Below, one piece after another: positions 1-7,334 of a stretch of 17,477 nt of DNA. A program made the translations under genes and the position numbers. Under the pieces are notes generated by a model. The model searched no databases. It worked only from the letters and a program-made list of their open reading frames with translations, and was not told where the DNA came from. The DNA is from CAYMFD01 sp964389475 (lineage in GTDB: Bacteria > Bacteroidota > Bacteroidia > Chitinophagales > Saprospiraceae), in the NCBI GenBank assembly GCA_964389475.1, contig CAYMFD010000084.1, positions 1-17,477 of the forward strand. The letters are read 5' to 3'. Numbering within the stretch: the stretch's first letter is position 1; each line of letters begins with the position of its first letter.

Positions 1-365
1 AGGGATACACAAAGTGGAAAGTTAAAAGTTGAAGGTCGAAAGCTTCAAAGTTCTCACAGAGGCGCAAAGTATGTGAGGTGACAAACAAGCTCCGTATAAA
101 GAATTGGCAAATTGGTAGATAGGCGGATTTATCAATCGACAGATTAGGCGGATAATCGCAGATCGGATAGCTCAGCCTTAATCTCTTGCATTTGGCCTCC
201 TTGTCAAGGTGCGGACGGAGCGAAAAATAGCATCATTCTTGGGCAACTTCTACTGCCTAACAGTTGTTAGCTTTTTTGTACCTTGGACCCACTTGCATTT
301 GATGATCATTGCAGGCCTGTCAGTCCTTTTATAAACATATCAACTTATTAATTTTTCCCACTAGT
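1..365. other. non-coding left edge with low-complexity DNA
   Basis: No convincing reading frame is present. Bases 1-60 are purine-rich and built of short variations on GAAAGTT/GAAGGT, and bases 110-165 repeat variations of GGCGGAT and AATTGGCAAATTGG. This looks like decayed simple-sequence intergenic DNA. A TACCTTGG at 279-286 resembles the Bacteroidota -7 element (TAnnTTTG), but no TTG lies at the expected 19-21 base distance upstream, so a promoter for citrate synthase here is only a possibility. Confidence 0.6.
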
Positions 366-1673
366 ATGGATCCACTCAAAGCGAAATTTAAAGAGAAAGC
401 TCTTGCTCAATTTAAAGAAATACGACCACTGTTAAAAGAACATGGTAGTAAGGTTGTAGGAGAGGTCACACTCAGTCAGGTCTACGGTGGTATGCGTGGC
501 GTCAAGAGCATGGTGTATGATACATCGTCACTAGATGCACAGCAGGGTATTACTTTTAGAGGGTACAACATACCGCAGCTGAGAGAAAAGCTTCCTAAGG
601 TAGAGGGTGGTAAAGAGCCGCTACCGGAGGGTCTGTTTTGGTTGATGCTCGTAGATGAGCTGCCAACTGCCGAAGAGGTACAGTGGCTGACAGATGAGTG
701 GGAAAAGCGTAGTGCTGTCCCTGCACACACATTCGCAGCCTTAGATGCACTATCGGCTGATACACACCCGATGACGCAGTTCAGCATAGCGATCACAAGT
801 ATGCAGTCGGAGTCAATATTCGCTCAGCGATATGCTGAGGGTATGTCAAAGTCAGACTACTGGGATGCGACGTACGAAGATGCTATGAACCTGATCGCCA
901 AACTACCACGAGTAGCGGCGTATATATATCGAAGAACTTTCCACGGGGGAGACCACATCGAGCCCGACAACAGCCTAGATTGGGCCGCTAACTTTGCCCA
1001 CATGCTAGGTATGCCAGGCGAAGACTTTAAGTCGCTCATGCGCCTCTACCTCACGATCCACGCAGATCACGAGGGAGGTAACGCCTCTGCACATACAGTG
1101 ATGTTGACTGGCTCTACCTTGAGCGACTGCTACTACAGCCTCGCCAGCGGTATGAATAGCCTTGCAGGACCACTGCACGGTCTTGCTAACCAGGAGGTGA
1201 TCAAGTGGATTTTCGAGATGGTAGAAAAACTAGGAACGACCAAACCTAGCAAGGAGCAGATCGCTCAGTATGTACACGATACGCTAGATGCGGGTAAGGT
1301 GATCCCCGGTTACGGTCATGCCGTACTACGCCAGCCAGATCCTAGGTTTACAGCGCAAAAAGTATTCGCAGAGGAGTACATTAAGGACTCGGACTACGTG
1401 CAGATCGTATGGAATCTTTTCGATGTAGTACCAGATATCCTCGGAGCTCTTGGTAAGGTTAAGAACCCTTGGCCTAACGTAGATGCTCACTCTGGTGCCC
1501 TGCTCGTACACTATGGTCTTAAGGAGTATTCGTATTACACAGTGCTATTCGGCGTGTCTAGAGCACTAGGTGTACTGTCTGGTCTATGCTGGAGTCGTGC
1601 CATGGGATATCCACTGGAGCGACCTAAATCAGTAACGACGGATTGGGTAAGAGACTTCATAGGTCAGGCTTAA
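366..1673 (+). CDS. gltA: citrate (Si)-synthase
   Basis: Condenses oxaloacetate with acetyl-CoA to citrate, the entry step of the TCA cycle, in the cytoplasm. The 435-residue product has the three catalytic residues of the family in their usual contexts: His271 in GPLHGLANQEV, His318 in PGYGHAVLR and Asp373 in NVDAHSGALL. They lie within three positions of the pig enzyme residues (His274, His320, Asp375). Length and N-terminus (an alpha-helical Lys-rich start, then QVYGGMRGVKSMVYDTS) fit the eukaryote-like type found in Bacteroidota rather than the NADH-sensitive E. coli type. I chose the ATG at 366; an in-frame TTG at 309 would add 19 residues that look unlike the family. The next gene, gcvH, starts 36 bases downstream on the same strand with no terminator between, so the two are probably co-transcribed. 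Function is secure; the symbol follows common use. Confidence 0.96.
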   Translation: MDPLKAKFKEKALAQFKEIRPLLKEHGSKVVGEVTLSQVYGGMRGVKSMVYDTSSLDAQQGITFRGYNIPQLREKLPKVEGGKEPLPEGLFWLMLVDELPTAEEVQWLTDEWEKRSAVPAHTFAALDALSADTHPMTQFSIAITSMQSESIFAQRYAEGMSKSDYWDATYEDAMNLIAKLPRVAAYIYRRTFHGGDHIEPDNSLDWAANFAHMLGMPGEDFKSLMRLYLTIHADHEGGNASAHTVMLTGSTLSDCYYSLASGMNSLAGPLHGLANQEVIKWIFEMVEKLGTTKPSKEQIAQYVHDTLDAGKVIPGYGHAVLRQPDPRFTAQKVFAEEYIKDSDYVQIVWNLFDVVPDILGALGKVKNPWPNVDAHSGALLVHYGLKEYSYYTVLFGVSRALGVLSGLCWSRAMGYPLERPKSVTTDWVRDFIGQA

Positions 1674-1709
1674 TATTATCTTTACCATCATAACTATAAT
1701 ACAACCTTG

Positions 1710-2102
1710 ATGAAATTTCCAGAAGATCTTAAATATACCAATGAGCACGAGTGGGTGCGAGTACTAGAAGATGACGTCGTTGTCGTTGGCATTACTGACT
1801 TTGCGCAGAGCGAGCTAGGCGAACTGGTATACATCGAGGTAGATACGATCGGTGACGAGGTAGCCAAAGACGAAGTTTTCGGCACTGTTGAGGCTGTGAA
1901 GACTACCTCAGACCTATTCATGCCTGTATCAGGTGAGGTCCTAGAGTTTAATGCTGCGATTGATGAGAACGAAGGGGATAACCCTGCACTACTCAACGAA
2001 GATCCTTATGGTGAAGGTTGGATCGTAAAGATCAAAATGAGCGATCCTTCAGAGCTGGATGGCTTACTCTCACAAACAGACTACCAGGCAATGGTGAGCT
2101 AG
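1710..2102 (+). CDS. gcvH: glycine cleavage system H protein
   Basis: Lipoylated carrier protein that shuttles the aminomethyl group between the P, T and L proteins of the glycine cleavage complex. The 130-residue product has the whole biotinyl/lipoyl fold: the N-terminal HEWVRV strand, GITDFAQSELGELVYIE, and the lipoylation site Lys64 in the context GTVEAVKTTSDLFMPVSGEV. The C-terminal NEDPYGEGWIVKIK block is also typical. The ATG at 1710 gives the family start (MKFPEDLKYTNEHEW); a TTG codon lies immediately before it and is not needed. The gene follows citrate synthase by 36 bases and is ended by a strong terminator at 2134-2164. No other glycine-cleavage gene is nearby, which is common because the P and T genes are often elsewhere. 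Confidence 0.97.
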   Translation: MKFPEDLKYTNEHEWVRVLEDDVVVVGITDFAQSELGELVYIEVDTIGDEVAKDEVFGTVEAVKTTSDLFMPVSGEVLEFNAAIDENEGDNPALLNEDPYGEGWIVKIKMSDPSELDGLLSQTDYQAMVS

Positions 2103-2133
2103 TCATACTAGTCACTGTTCAAGATATACAAAG

Positions 2134-2164
2134 AGCTGTTCGTAACCACGGACAGCTTTTTTTT
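2134..2164 (+). terminator. rho-independent terminator of the gltA-gcvH unit
   Basis: A 10-base-pair stem (AGCTGTTCGT at 2134-2143 with ACGGACAGCT at 2148-2157, one G.T wobble) closes a four-base AACC loop. It is followed directly by a run of eight T (2157-2164). It lies 31 bases after the gcvH stop. Confidence 0.92.
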
Positions 2165-2199
2165 GCTTGTTGTAGGATGATGCAATATCAAATAAATCT

Positions 2200-2530
2200 G
2201 AACATGCCGCATATGTTGTCGTTGCTTTTCTGCTAGGCTTCGTTGCCAATCCCTGCCCCACGTGGCAGATAAGCTCACATGACTGCGACCATGTCTAGCA
2301 ACCAACCGCTTTGCGGTTTAGTCATCTGGATGTCTACCAGATATCGACTGCTTTGCAGGTCACTCGATCAAGTCTCGCCTACCGCAAAGGCCTCCAACAG
2401 TATTTATGTGGCACGTGCAGGTTAAAATGGTTGATCTATCCAAGTAGTGGTGGTATATTGTAAATATACAACTAATAGTATTACTATCATTGTTCATTTG
2501 CTTAGCGTGACCCCTTCTACACCTTTCTCG
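2200..2530. other. non-coding stretch with a cluster of short stem-loops
   Basis: No gene is supported here. Small hairpins follow each other: AACCGC/GCGGTT with a TTT loop at 2304-2318, ATCTGG/CCAGAT at 2324-2342, CTGC/GCAG with a TTT loop near 2350-2360, and GCCT/AGGC near 2379-2392. Two of them share the TTT loop. A separate perfect 7-base inverted repeat, GTATATT-GTA-AATATAC, lies at 2453-2469 and could be an operator, although nothing identifies a regulator. There is no T-run or clear promoter around the hairpins, so I do not call a non-coding RNA. Confidence 0.5.
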
Positions 2531-2531
2531 T

Positions 2532-2539
2532 TACCTTTG
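2532..2539 (+). promoter_or_regulatory. possible Bacteroidota -7 element for the SH3 lipoprotein gene
   Basis: TACCTTTG matches the Bacteroidota -7 consensus TAnnTTTG exactly and lies 45 bases before the chosen start codon, a reasonable leader length. A TTG at the -33 spacing is missing (the nearest is at 2498-2500, 31 bases away), so only the -7 half is supported. Confidence 0.45.
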
Positions 2540-2584
2540 CGGCGTCGCTAATTTTATGGGGCTGTGTTGTCCCACCTATTTGAT

Positions 2585-3529
2585 ATGATACTTATGACTA
2601 TCCGCCTTATCGTTGTATTGGTAAGTGTGCTGCTGATCGGTGGCTGTAAGCAAGAGCCTAAAACGCTAGCACCTGAGGAGAAGCAGGAGATCATCCCACT
2701 CATACACCACGAGGCATACATAGTCACAGTTGACAACCTGCGTATGCGTGATCGTGCTGGCAGAAAGTCAAAAGTCTTACGTAAGTTGCCGGAGGGCAGT
2801 ATCGTCCTCAGCGAAGGCGTGATTAGTGATTTTACGGAGAAGGTCTCCCTCAGAGGTCAGGTCTATGATGAGCCATACCATAAGGTATACCTCCGCAACA
2901 AGTCTGATAAGCAAGGCTGGGTCTATGGAGGCGCATTGGTTAAGATCTACTATGATGATACGGCCTACCCATTCTCAACGTATATCGATGGTCTCGTAGC
3001 GGGTATGTCGCGGCAGCCCCTAGAAAATATGGAGGATCTACAGCGTAGCCTGACAGAGATCATCCACGAGAGTACCGATGTCTCTGAGTGGAATGATGCC
3101 TTACTCGCCATTGCGATTAACTACCTCAAGCCAGTCGCTAGCTCTGAGGCCGTGGCTGCTGAAGTCTCTGAGCTGATAGGCGAGTCATCAAGCGAGGTGC
3201 TAGCACAGGTCGAGGCCGGTAACTATGCATATGGGACTACAGAGGCAGGACGACAAATACGCAATAGCGGGTTGAGAGTACTATCCAGACGAGGGTCGAT
3301 CGCTCTAGACCTCGATATCGCTCAGGTAGCGGATCTCATCTCAGGACCATACTCTGCATCAGCGCAAGCCTACGTGGATATTGAAAGGGCTCTGACACAA
3401 AGCGGCTCGAACAGTAACTCGACAGGTGGATCAAACACTGAGGATATCGAGATACGTATAGATGAGTTTCTCTCCTCTTTTGATAAAAGAACGATCTTCT
3501 ATCAGAGGGTGCTAGACTTACAGGAGTAG
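2585..3529 (+). CDS. SH3-domain lipoprotein
   Basis: A 314-residue exported protein of unknown precise role. The N-terminus is a short lipoprotein signal: Arg at residue 7, a hydrophobic stretch LIVVLVSVLLI, then IGGC with the lipidated Cys at residue 21. Residues about 47-120 look like a bacterial SH3 (SH3b) domain: VDNLRMRDRAG, a KVLRKLPEG turn, and the closing GWVYGGALVKIYY. Such domains usually bind peptidoglycan stems or act as protein modules. The remaining 190 residues are helical and charged without a recognised domain. A second in-frame ATG at 2594 would also work (lipobox Cys at 18); an upstream GTG at 2564 is unlikely because it breaks up the signal sequence. It stands alone and converges with the peptidase gene downstream. 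Confidence 0.8.
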   Translation: MILMTIRLIVVLVSVLLIGGCKQEPKTLAPEEKQEIIPLIHHEAYIVTVDNLRMRDRAGRKSKVLRKLPEGSIVLSEGVISDFTEKVSLRGQVYDEPYHKVYLRNKSDKQGWVYGGALVKIYYDDTAYPFSTYIDGLVAGMSRQPLENMEDLQRSLTEIIHESTDVSEWNDALLAIAINYLKPVASSEAVAAEVSELIGESSSEVLAQVEAGNYAYGTTEAGRQIRNSGLRVLSRRGSIALDLDIAQVADLISGPYSASAQAYVDIERALTQSGSNSNSTGGSNTEDIEIRIDEFLSSFDKRTIFYQRVLDLQE

Positions 3530-3551
3530 ATACGGTAGTAAACGTACCCAA

Positions 3552-3701
3552 TTTTCGGGCCTCAGGGCAGGAGCCCTTGCCCTCAAATGCACAAGTGTAT
3601 CCCGCAATCTGCGTCCCGCAGGATTAAGATATGCTTCGGGCTTCGGGCGAAAAATCCTTGGCCTTAAACATAGCACTAACCGTATCCCGCAAACCGAGTC
3701 C
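3552..3701. repeat. imperfect tandem repeat between convergent genes
   Basis: Two related units of about 65-68 bases lie head to tail. Unit 1 spans about 3552-3616 and unit 2 about 3634-3701. Each begins with TTCGGGC, has a CCTTG-C-CT block in the middle, and ends with GTATCCCGCAA followed by a divergent base or two and GTCC (17 of 20 bases match in the final block, 3597-3616 against 3682-3701). The array ends three bases before the peptidase stop codon. A stem AGGGCA/TGCCCT lies inside unit 1. There is no T-run to make a terminator. Confidence 0.7.
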
Positions 3702-3704
3702 TTC

Positions 3705-5840
3705 CTATCGCTTACTCTTTGGGTTTACAAGTGTCATCTCGTCGATCAGTCTAGTAGCACCGGCGTACTTGTCTACTATGAATAGGATATACCGCGCATC
3801 GACCATGATGTTACGACAGATGGAGCTATCGTAGTTGATGTCTGACATCGTGCCCTCCCATGCTCTGTCGAAGTTGAGGCCGATCAGATTGCCATGTGCA
3901 TCGATGGCTGGGCTACCACTATTACCGCCCGTGGTATGGTTAGAACCTATAAAGCATACTGGCAGTTTGCCATTTTCACGATCTGCATACGGGCCATAGT
4001 CTTGCTTTTCGTACAGCTCGATGAGCTTGCTCGATACGTCAAACTCGTAGTCATCTGGCACGTACTTTTCCATCACGCCGTCTAGGTAAGTGACTGGCTC
4101 ATATCGTACGGCATCTTTAGGCTCATAGCCTGCCACCTGACCGTAGGTTACTCTCATCGTGCTATTAGCGTCAGGATAGTAATTACGATCTGGTAGCGTC
4201 TGCATTAAGGCCTGCATGTAGACCCGCTGTAGTGAGTCGAGCTGTGACTGTATCGCACCATTAGCCTTGCCGACCTCCACGCTATGAAACCCTGCCCACT
4301 GCGTATAAAGATCATACGCAGGATCCGCTTTGATGCTAGCAATCGCTTTGCTGGGCTCCATAGAGAGCAGTGCCATGGCCTTGTCGCTTGTGGTGAAGTT
4401 TGATTGGTCGTAGAGGTCACTCGCCAGTTGTCCTGCGTCAACACCTCGTAGTGGAGTAGGCGTGTAGGTGTCCGATACATTGTCCTGGTAGATCGATATC
4501 AGTTTAGCAGCTACCTCTTGATCGATGGTACTGTCATAGTTTTTGTAGAACCCTGCTAGGTAGTTGCTGACACGGTCCTTGTAGCTTTTATAAGCATCCT
4601 CCCCATTGTTTTCATAGGTAGTTACCATCCTATTGACGATACGCATGATAGACATCAGTTCGATATTACGTCCAGTGACTTCGCTATAGTAGGCATTGAC
4701 TTTCGCTAGACCTTGCTTTGAGGCATACAGCTCCTTAAATGTAGGTAGGAGGTCCTTGTATTTTGCATCGGCCTTAGCGGTAAAGTCAGCCTCGAGGGCT
4801 TGCTTTTTCCCTACGGCATTGGTCTGCTTAAGACCTTGACTCTCGCCGATCCACTTCTTCCAGTAATTGGCTACAGATGCGAACTTGCTAGCGTACTTGA
4901 GCCGTGTAGCTTCGTCCGCCCGCATATACTTGTCTAGGATCTTAAGCGCCTCATCTCTCACATGGATACGAGCAGGATTGACGACCTCGACCGTCTGCTC
5001 TACAGCGTAGCTAGGTAGATACTCATTGGTACGACCAGGGAAGCCAAAGACTAGGGTAAAGTCACCTTCCTCGACACCATCTAGCGATATAGGTAGGTGG
5101 TGCTTAGGAGCATATGGCTCGTTGTCGTCGCTATAGTTAGCAGGCTCATTATCAGGTCCTGCATATATGCGAAAGAGTGAAAAGTCACCCGTGTGTCTAG
5201 GCCATACCCAGTTGTCAGTATCTGCGCCGAATTTGCCGATTGACTCTGGCGGCGTACCTACCAGTCTTACGTCCCGGTAGGTGGTTGTCATAAAGGCAAA
5301 GTATTGATTGCCGTGGAAGAATGGTCGTATGATGATATCGTGAAAGTCATCAGTAGTGATCGTACTTCTGTATGCGTCGAGATTACGATCGACCTGTGCC
5401 TGCCGCTCTTTGGTCGACATATCTTCCGTCACACCAGCTAGTGCCATCTCGGTAACATCGTCTATCCTATCTATAAAGGTGACAAAGAGACCATCATTGG
5501 GCAACTCATCTGCTAGAGTTGGTGACCAGTAGCCATCTCTCAGTAGGTTATTTTCTATAGAACTATGGCTCTGTATGTTGCGGTAGCCGCAGTGGTGATT
5601 GGTGAGTACGAGACCCTGATCACTGATGACCTCTCCCGTGCAGAATCCACCAAAGTGAACAATGGCATCCTTGAGACTACCGTCATTGACGCTGTAGATG
5701 TCCTCTGCGGTGAGCTTCATGCCCATCGATTGCATCTCAGCCTCATTGAGCATTTTGAGTAGTTGGGGTAGCCACATACCTTCTCCGGCATAGGTGGAGA
5801 ATGCGATGGTCGTAAGTACTAGGGTCAGTAGTTTTCTCAT
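3705..5840 (-). CDS. S46 dipeptidyl peptidase, DPP11-like
   Basis: Serine exopeptidase that removes dipeptides from the N-terminus of oligopeptides in the periplasm or at the outer membrane. The 711-residue length fits family S46. A signal peptide covers about residues 1-18 (MRKLLTLVLTTIAFSTYA). The catalytic triad is visible: His83 in LTNHHCGY, Asp219 in WPRHTGDFSLFR and Ser641 in GGNSGSPAI. Eighteen residues after the catalytic Ser is Arg659 (NFDRAWEG). In P. gingivalis DPP11 the specificity residue Arg673 lies 18 residues after Ser655 and selects Asp/Glu at P1, whereas DPP7 has Gly there. Acidic-residue specificity is therefore inferred. On the reverse strand upstream there is TATTTTTG with TTA 20 bases further up, a partial Bacteroidota promoter. 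It is a single-gene unit. Confidence 0.94.
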   Translation of the reverse strand: MRKLLTLVLTTIAFSTYAGEGMWLPQLLKMLNEAEMQSMGMKLTAEDIYSVNDGSLKDAIVHFGGFCTGEVISDQGLVLTNHHCGYRNIQSHSSIENNLLRDGYWSPTLADELPNDGLFVTFIDRIDDVTEMALAGVTEDMSTKERQAQVDRNLDAYRSTITTDDFHDIIIRPFFHGNQYFAFMTTTYRDVRLVGTPPESIGKFGADTDNWVWPRHTGDFSLFRIYAGPDNEPANYSDDNEPYAPKHHLPISLDGVEEGDFTLVFGFPGRTNEYLPSYAVEQTVEVVNPARIHVRDEALKILDKYMRADEATRLKYASKFASVANYWKKWIGESQGLKQTNAVGKKQALEADFTAKADAKYKDLLPTFKELYASKQGLAKVNAYYSEVTGRNIELMSIMRIVNRMVTTYENNGEDAYKSYKDRVSNYLAGFYKNYDSTIDQEVAAKLISIYQDNVSDTYTPTPLRGVDAGQLASDLYDQSNFTTSDKAMALLSMEPSKAIASIKADPAYDLYTQWAGFHSVEVGKANGAIQSQLDSLQRVYMQALMQTLPDRNYYPDANSTMRVTYGQVAGYEPKDAVRYEPVTYLDGVMEKYVPDDYEFDVSSKLIELYEKQDYGPYADRENGKLPVCFIGSNHTTGGNSGSPAIDAHGNLIGLNFDRAWEGTMSDINYDSSICRNIMVDARYILFIVDKYAGATRLIDEMTLVNPKSKR

Positions 5841-5866
5841 GTCACAGTAGGTTTTATATCAAGTAC

Positions 5867-5897
5867 CAAAAATAGTAAATCAACGGCCTTTGGATAA
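5867..5897 (-). promoter_or_regulatory. partial Bacteroidota promoter for the S46 peptidase
   Basis: On the reverse strand TATTTTTG (5867-5874) fits the -7 consensus TAnnTTTG, and TTA (5895-5897) sits 20 bases upstream where TTG is expected. It lies about 27 bases before the peptidase start codon. One mismatch in the -33 element keeps this tentative. Confidence 0.45.
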
Positions 5898-6053
5898 TTA
5901 TCCATTAAACCGCTGGCCGATAGTAGCGAACTAAGGACTCCGATGTGTAGTTAATCTGACATTTAACAGAAGATTACAGGTCAAAATCACCCCTTGTATG
6001 AGTGGTTAGGCATAATTTTAGGTGTCTTAAACATAGATCATAAATTGAAATAC

Positions 6054-6515
6054 ATGAAAAAGTTATTGTTCCTAATGGGCTTCGTACTTGTAGCTGGCCT
6101 CTCTGCTAATGCACAAGATGCTGCTAAGAAGTCATGCTCAAAGAAGTGTGCTAAAACTTGTCTTAAAAACTCTAAGACTGCTATGACCTCTACTGATGAC
6201 GCGACTACTAAAGTAGCAAGTGTTATCATGACTGCTGATGCTGCTGCAGAAGCTGATGAGATGGTACAGAAGAGAGTATGTGATAAGAGTGGTGCTGTAT
6301 CATTCTACCAAAAGTCAGTTTGCTCGCACTCTGGTAACGTATCATGGTCAGAGGTTGAGTACTGTGACAAGTCTCAGCAATTCACAAAAGTAGCTGCAGC
6401 CTCTATGGAGAGAGCATCAGCTGATGATGCAGCACAGACAGCAGCTCCTGCCGCTAAGAAGAAGTCTTGTGCTAAGTCTTGCGCGAAGACTTGTAGCAAA
6501 AAAGTAAAGTCGTAG
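6054..6515 (+). CDS. small exported Cys/Lys-rich repeat protein, unknown function
   Basis: I do not recognise a named family. The 153-residue product begins with a clear signal peptide (MKKLLFLMGFVLVAGLSANA, cleavage likely before Gln21). The mature part has nine cysteines in three groups of three. The first group (Cys28, 32, 36) and the last (Cys139, 143, 147) are CX3CX3C motifs in near-identical Lys-rich settings, KKSC-SKKC-AKTC and KKSC-AKSC-AKTC. The middle three (Cys76, 90, 104) are spaced exactly 14 residues apart in a degenerate repeat of the form VC-D/S-K/H-SG-A/N-VS-F/W. Ala/Asp/Thr-rich linkers separate the groups. Metal binding or disulfide cross-linking in the periplasm is possible but not shown. 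The ATG at 6054 is chosen because it starts the signal peptide; the in-frame TTG at 5994 is upstream of it. A terminator follows at 6641. Confidence 0.85.
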   Translation: MKKLLFLMGFVLVAGLSANAQDAAKKSCSKKCAKTCLKNSKTAMTSTDDATTKVASVIMTADAAAEADEMVQKRVCDKSGAVSFYQKSVCSHSGNVSWSEVEYCDKSQQFTKVAAASMERASADDAAQTAAPAAKKKSCAKSCAKTCSKKVKS

Positions 6516-6640
6516 TAAGCTAGTCTAGTCTATCTGCAGACTCCGTAATTCTTGCGATTGGTAAGGTGCTAATCTTACTTACATCTGTTGAGAATGAGGT
6601 GGCTGCTTACTAACTACTGAGCAACTATAGATATAATTAA

Positions 6641-6671
6641 GGGGTAAGGTCAATCGATCTTACCCCTTTTT
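6641..6671 (+). terminator. rho-independent terminator after the Cys-rich protein gene
   Basis: GGGGTAAG (6641-6648) pairs perfectly with CTTACCCC (6659-6666) around a ten-base loop, followed by five T. It lies 125 bases after the stop codon at 6515, so the transcript would have a long 3' untranslated region or the intervening bases hold something small that I cannot identify. Confidence 0.85.
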
Positions 6672-6713
6672 ATGTGGCTCTATGTGGTCTTGACTTGGTC
6701 GGTATTGGAGAGT

Positions 6714-6895
6714 GATTTGGGTATAATGCGCTGCGGTTAGAACCGCGGCAGCGCTAACCTTGCCTTACTTGATGTATAAGAAGGCGTCGTGCTGAGGCTC
6801 TCGAAGCAAGGCCAGTCGGGCCTTTCCGACACTGGCTAGAAAACCAAAAGGTACGTATGTTGATCTACAGACGGGACTCGTTTCCGCTGCAGTCA
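6714..6895 (+). repeat. diverged intergenic repeat, copy A
   Basis: This segment aligns along nearly its whole length with 7459-7702. Shared blocks in order are TGC-CT-CGG-TAGAACCGC (6728-6746), GCTAACCT (6753-6760), AGAAGGC (6779-6785), AAGGCCAGTC-GGC (6808-6821), GTAC-T-TGTTG-CTACAGA (6851-6870) and CTGCA-TC near its end. It contains strong stem-loops: GCGCTG..CAGCGC around 6729-6754 with CGGTT/AACCG inside, and GCCAGT..ACTGGC around 6811-6836. It also carries TGCTGAGGCTCTCGAAGCA (6790-6808), which resembles short REP-like palindrome families common in Bacteroidota. Orientation is arbitrary; both copies point the same way. Confidence 0.75.
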
Positions 6896-7102
6896 ACAAG
6901 GACCTTTTCTATGCAACCTATTTGCTGCGACGGTGACACTTGGCTTCTGAGTGAGGCTGTTTATCGGTGAAAACCCTGAAAATCGCCATATATGCTAGTG
7001 AGGGTATCCAAGGATGACAGTTCAATTACCTGTGTAGGCAACTGATTCGAATCATATTATATATTATAATTATTTATATGTTACAATATCCTGATTTTGT
7101 AA

Positions 7103-7133
7103 TTGTGAAAGGCGTGATGTGCCTGCATCTTTG
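7103..7133 (+). promoter_or_regulatory. promoter-like sequence upstream of the small-RNA locus
   Basis: TTG (7103-7105), a 20-base spacer, then CATCTTTG (7126-7133), which differs from the Bacteroidota -7 consensus TAnnTTTG only in its first base. The predicted start of transcription is about 7140, with no coding sequence downstream before the terminator at 7335. Confidence 0.5.
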
Positions 7134-7184
7134 TACTGTAAGTCATGAGAGACTACACTCGCAGATAGCAGCGAGATTTTAATA

Positions 7185-7207
7185 AGGATATGTTCATGGG
7201 ATTATAA
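7185..7207 (+). repeat. 23-base direct repeat, copy 1
   Basis: Begins AGGATATGTTCATGGG and ends ATTATAA. It is identical over 23 bases to 7307-7329, with a start-to-start distance of 122 bases. It is followed after four bases by a large stem-loop. Confidence 0.95.
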
Positions 7208-7306
7208 GAGTTATCAGCAGGCTGACTCAAAGAGAGCAGCCTACTGATAGCCCTACAGCATTCTCTGCTGGGAGACCATCCTTTCTTCGAATAAGAGACA
7301 CTGATT

Positions 7307-7329
7307 AGGATATGTTCATGGGATTATAA
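7307..7329 (+). repeat. 23-base direct repeat, copy 2
   Basis: Exact second copy of 7185-7207. Five bases after it begins the terminator hairpin. The bases just upstream (GATT here, ATAA in copy 1) also resemble each other. Confidence 0.95.
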
Positions 7330-7334
7330 TTTAG

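Noticed and set aside
309..365. Extended N-terminus of citrate synthase from a TTG at 309
   Set aside because: The extra 19 residues do not resemble the family, and the ATG at 366 gives the expected start and length.
4205..4480. 91-codon frame on the reverse strand within the S46 peptidase gene
   Set aside because: It is an out-of-frame shadow of the peptidase, which is intact across the interval.
6911..6970. Short frame beginning MQPICCDGDTW between the two intergenic repeats
   Set aside because: Only 19 codons, with no supporting signal; probably chance.
7190..7207. Five-codon reading frame MFMGL inside each 23-base repeat (ATG TTC ATG GGA TTA TAA)
   Set aside because: It is too short and the only purine-rich stretch is 2 bases from the ATG. 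Identity over bases beyond the frame argues for an RNA or DNA motif rather than a peptide.
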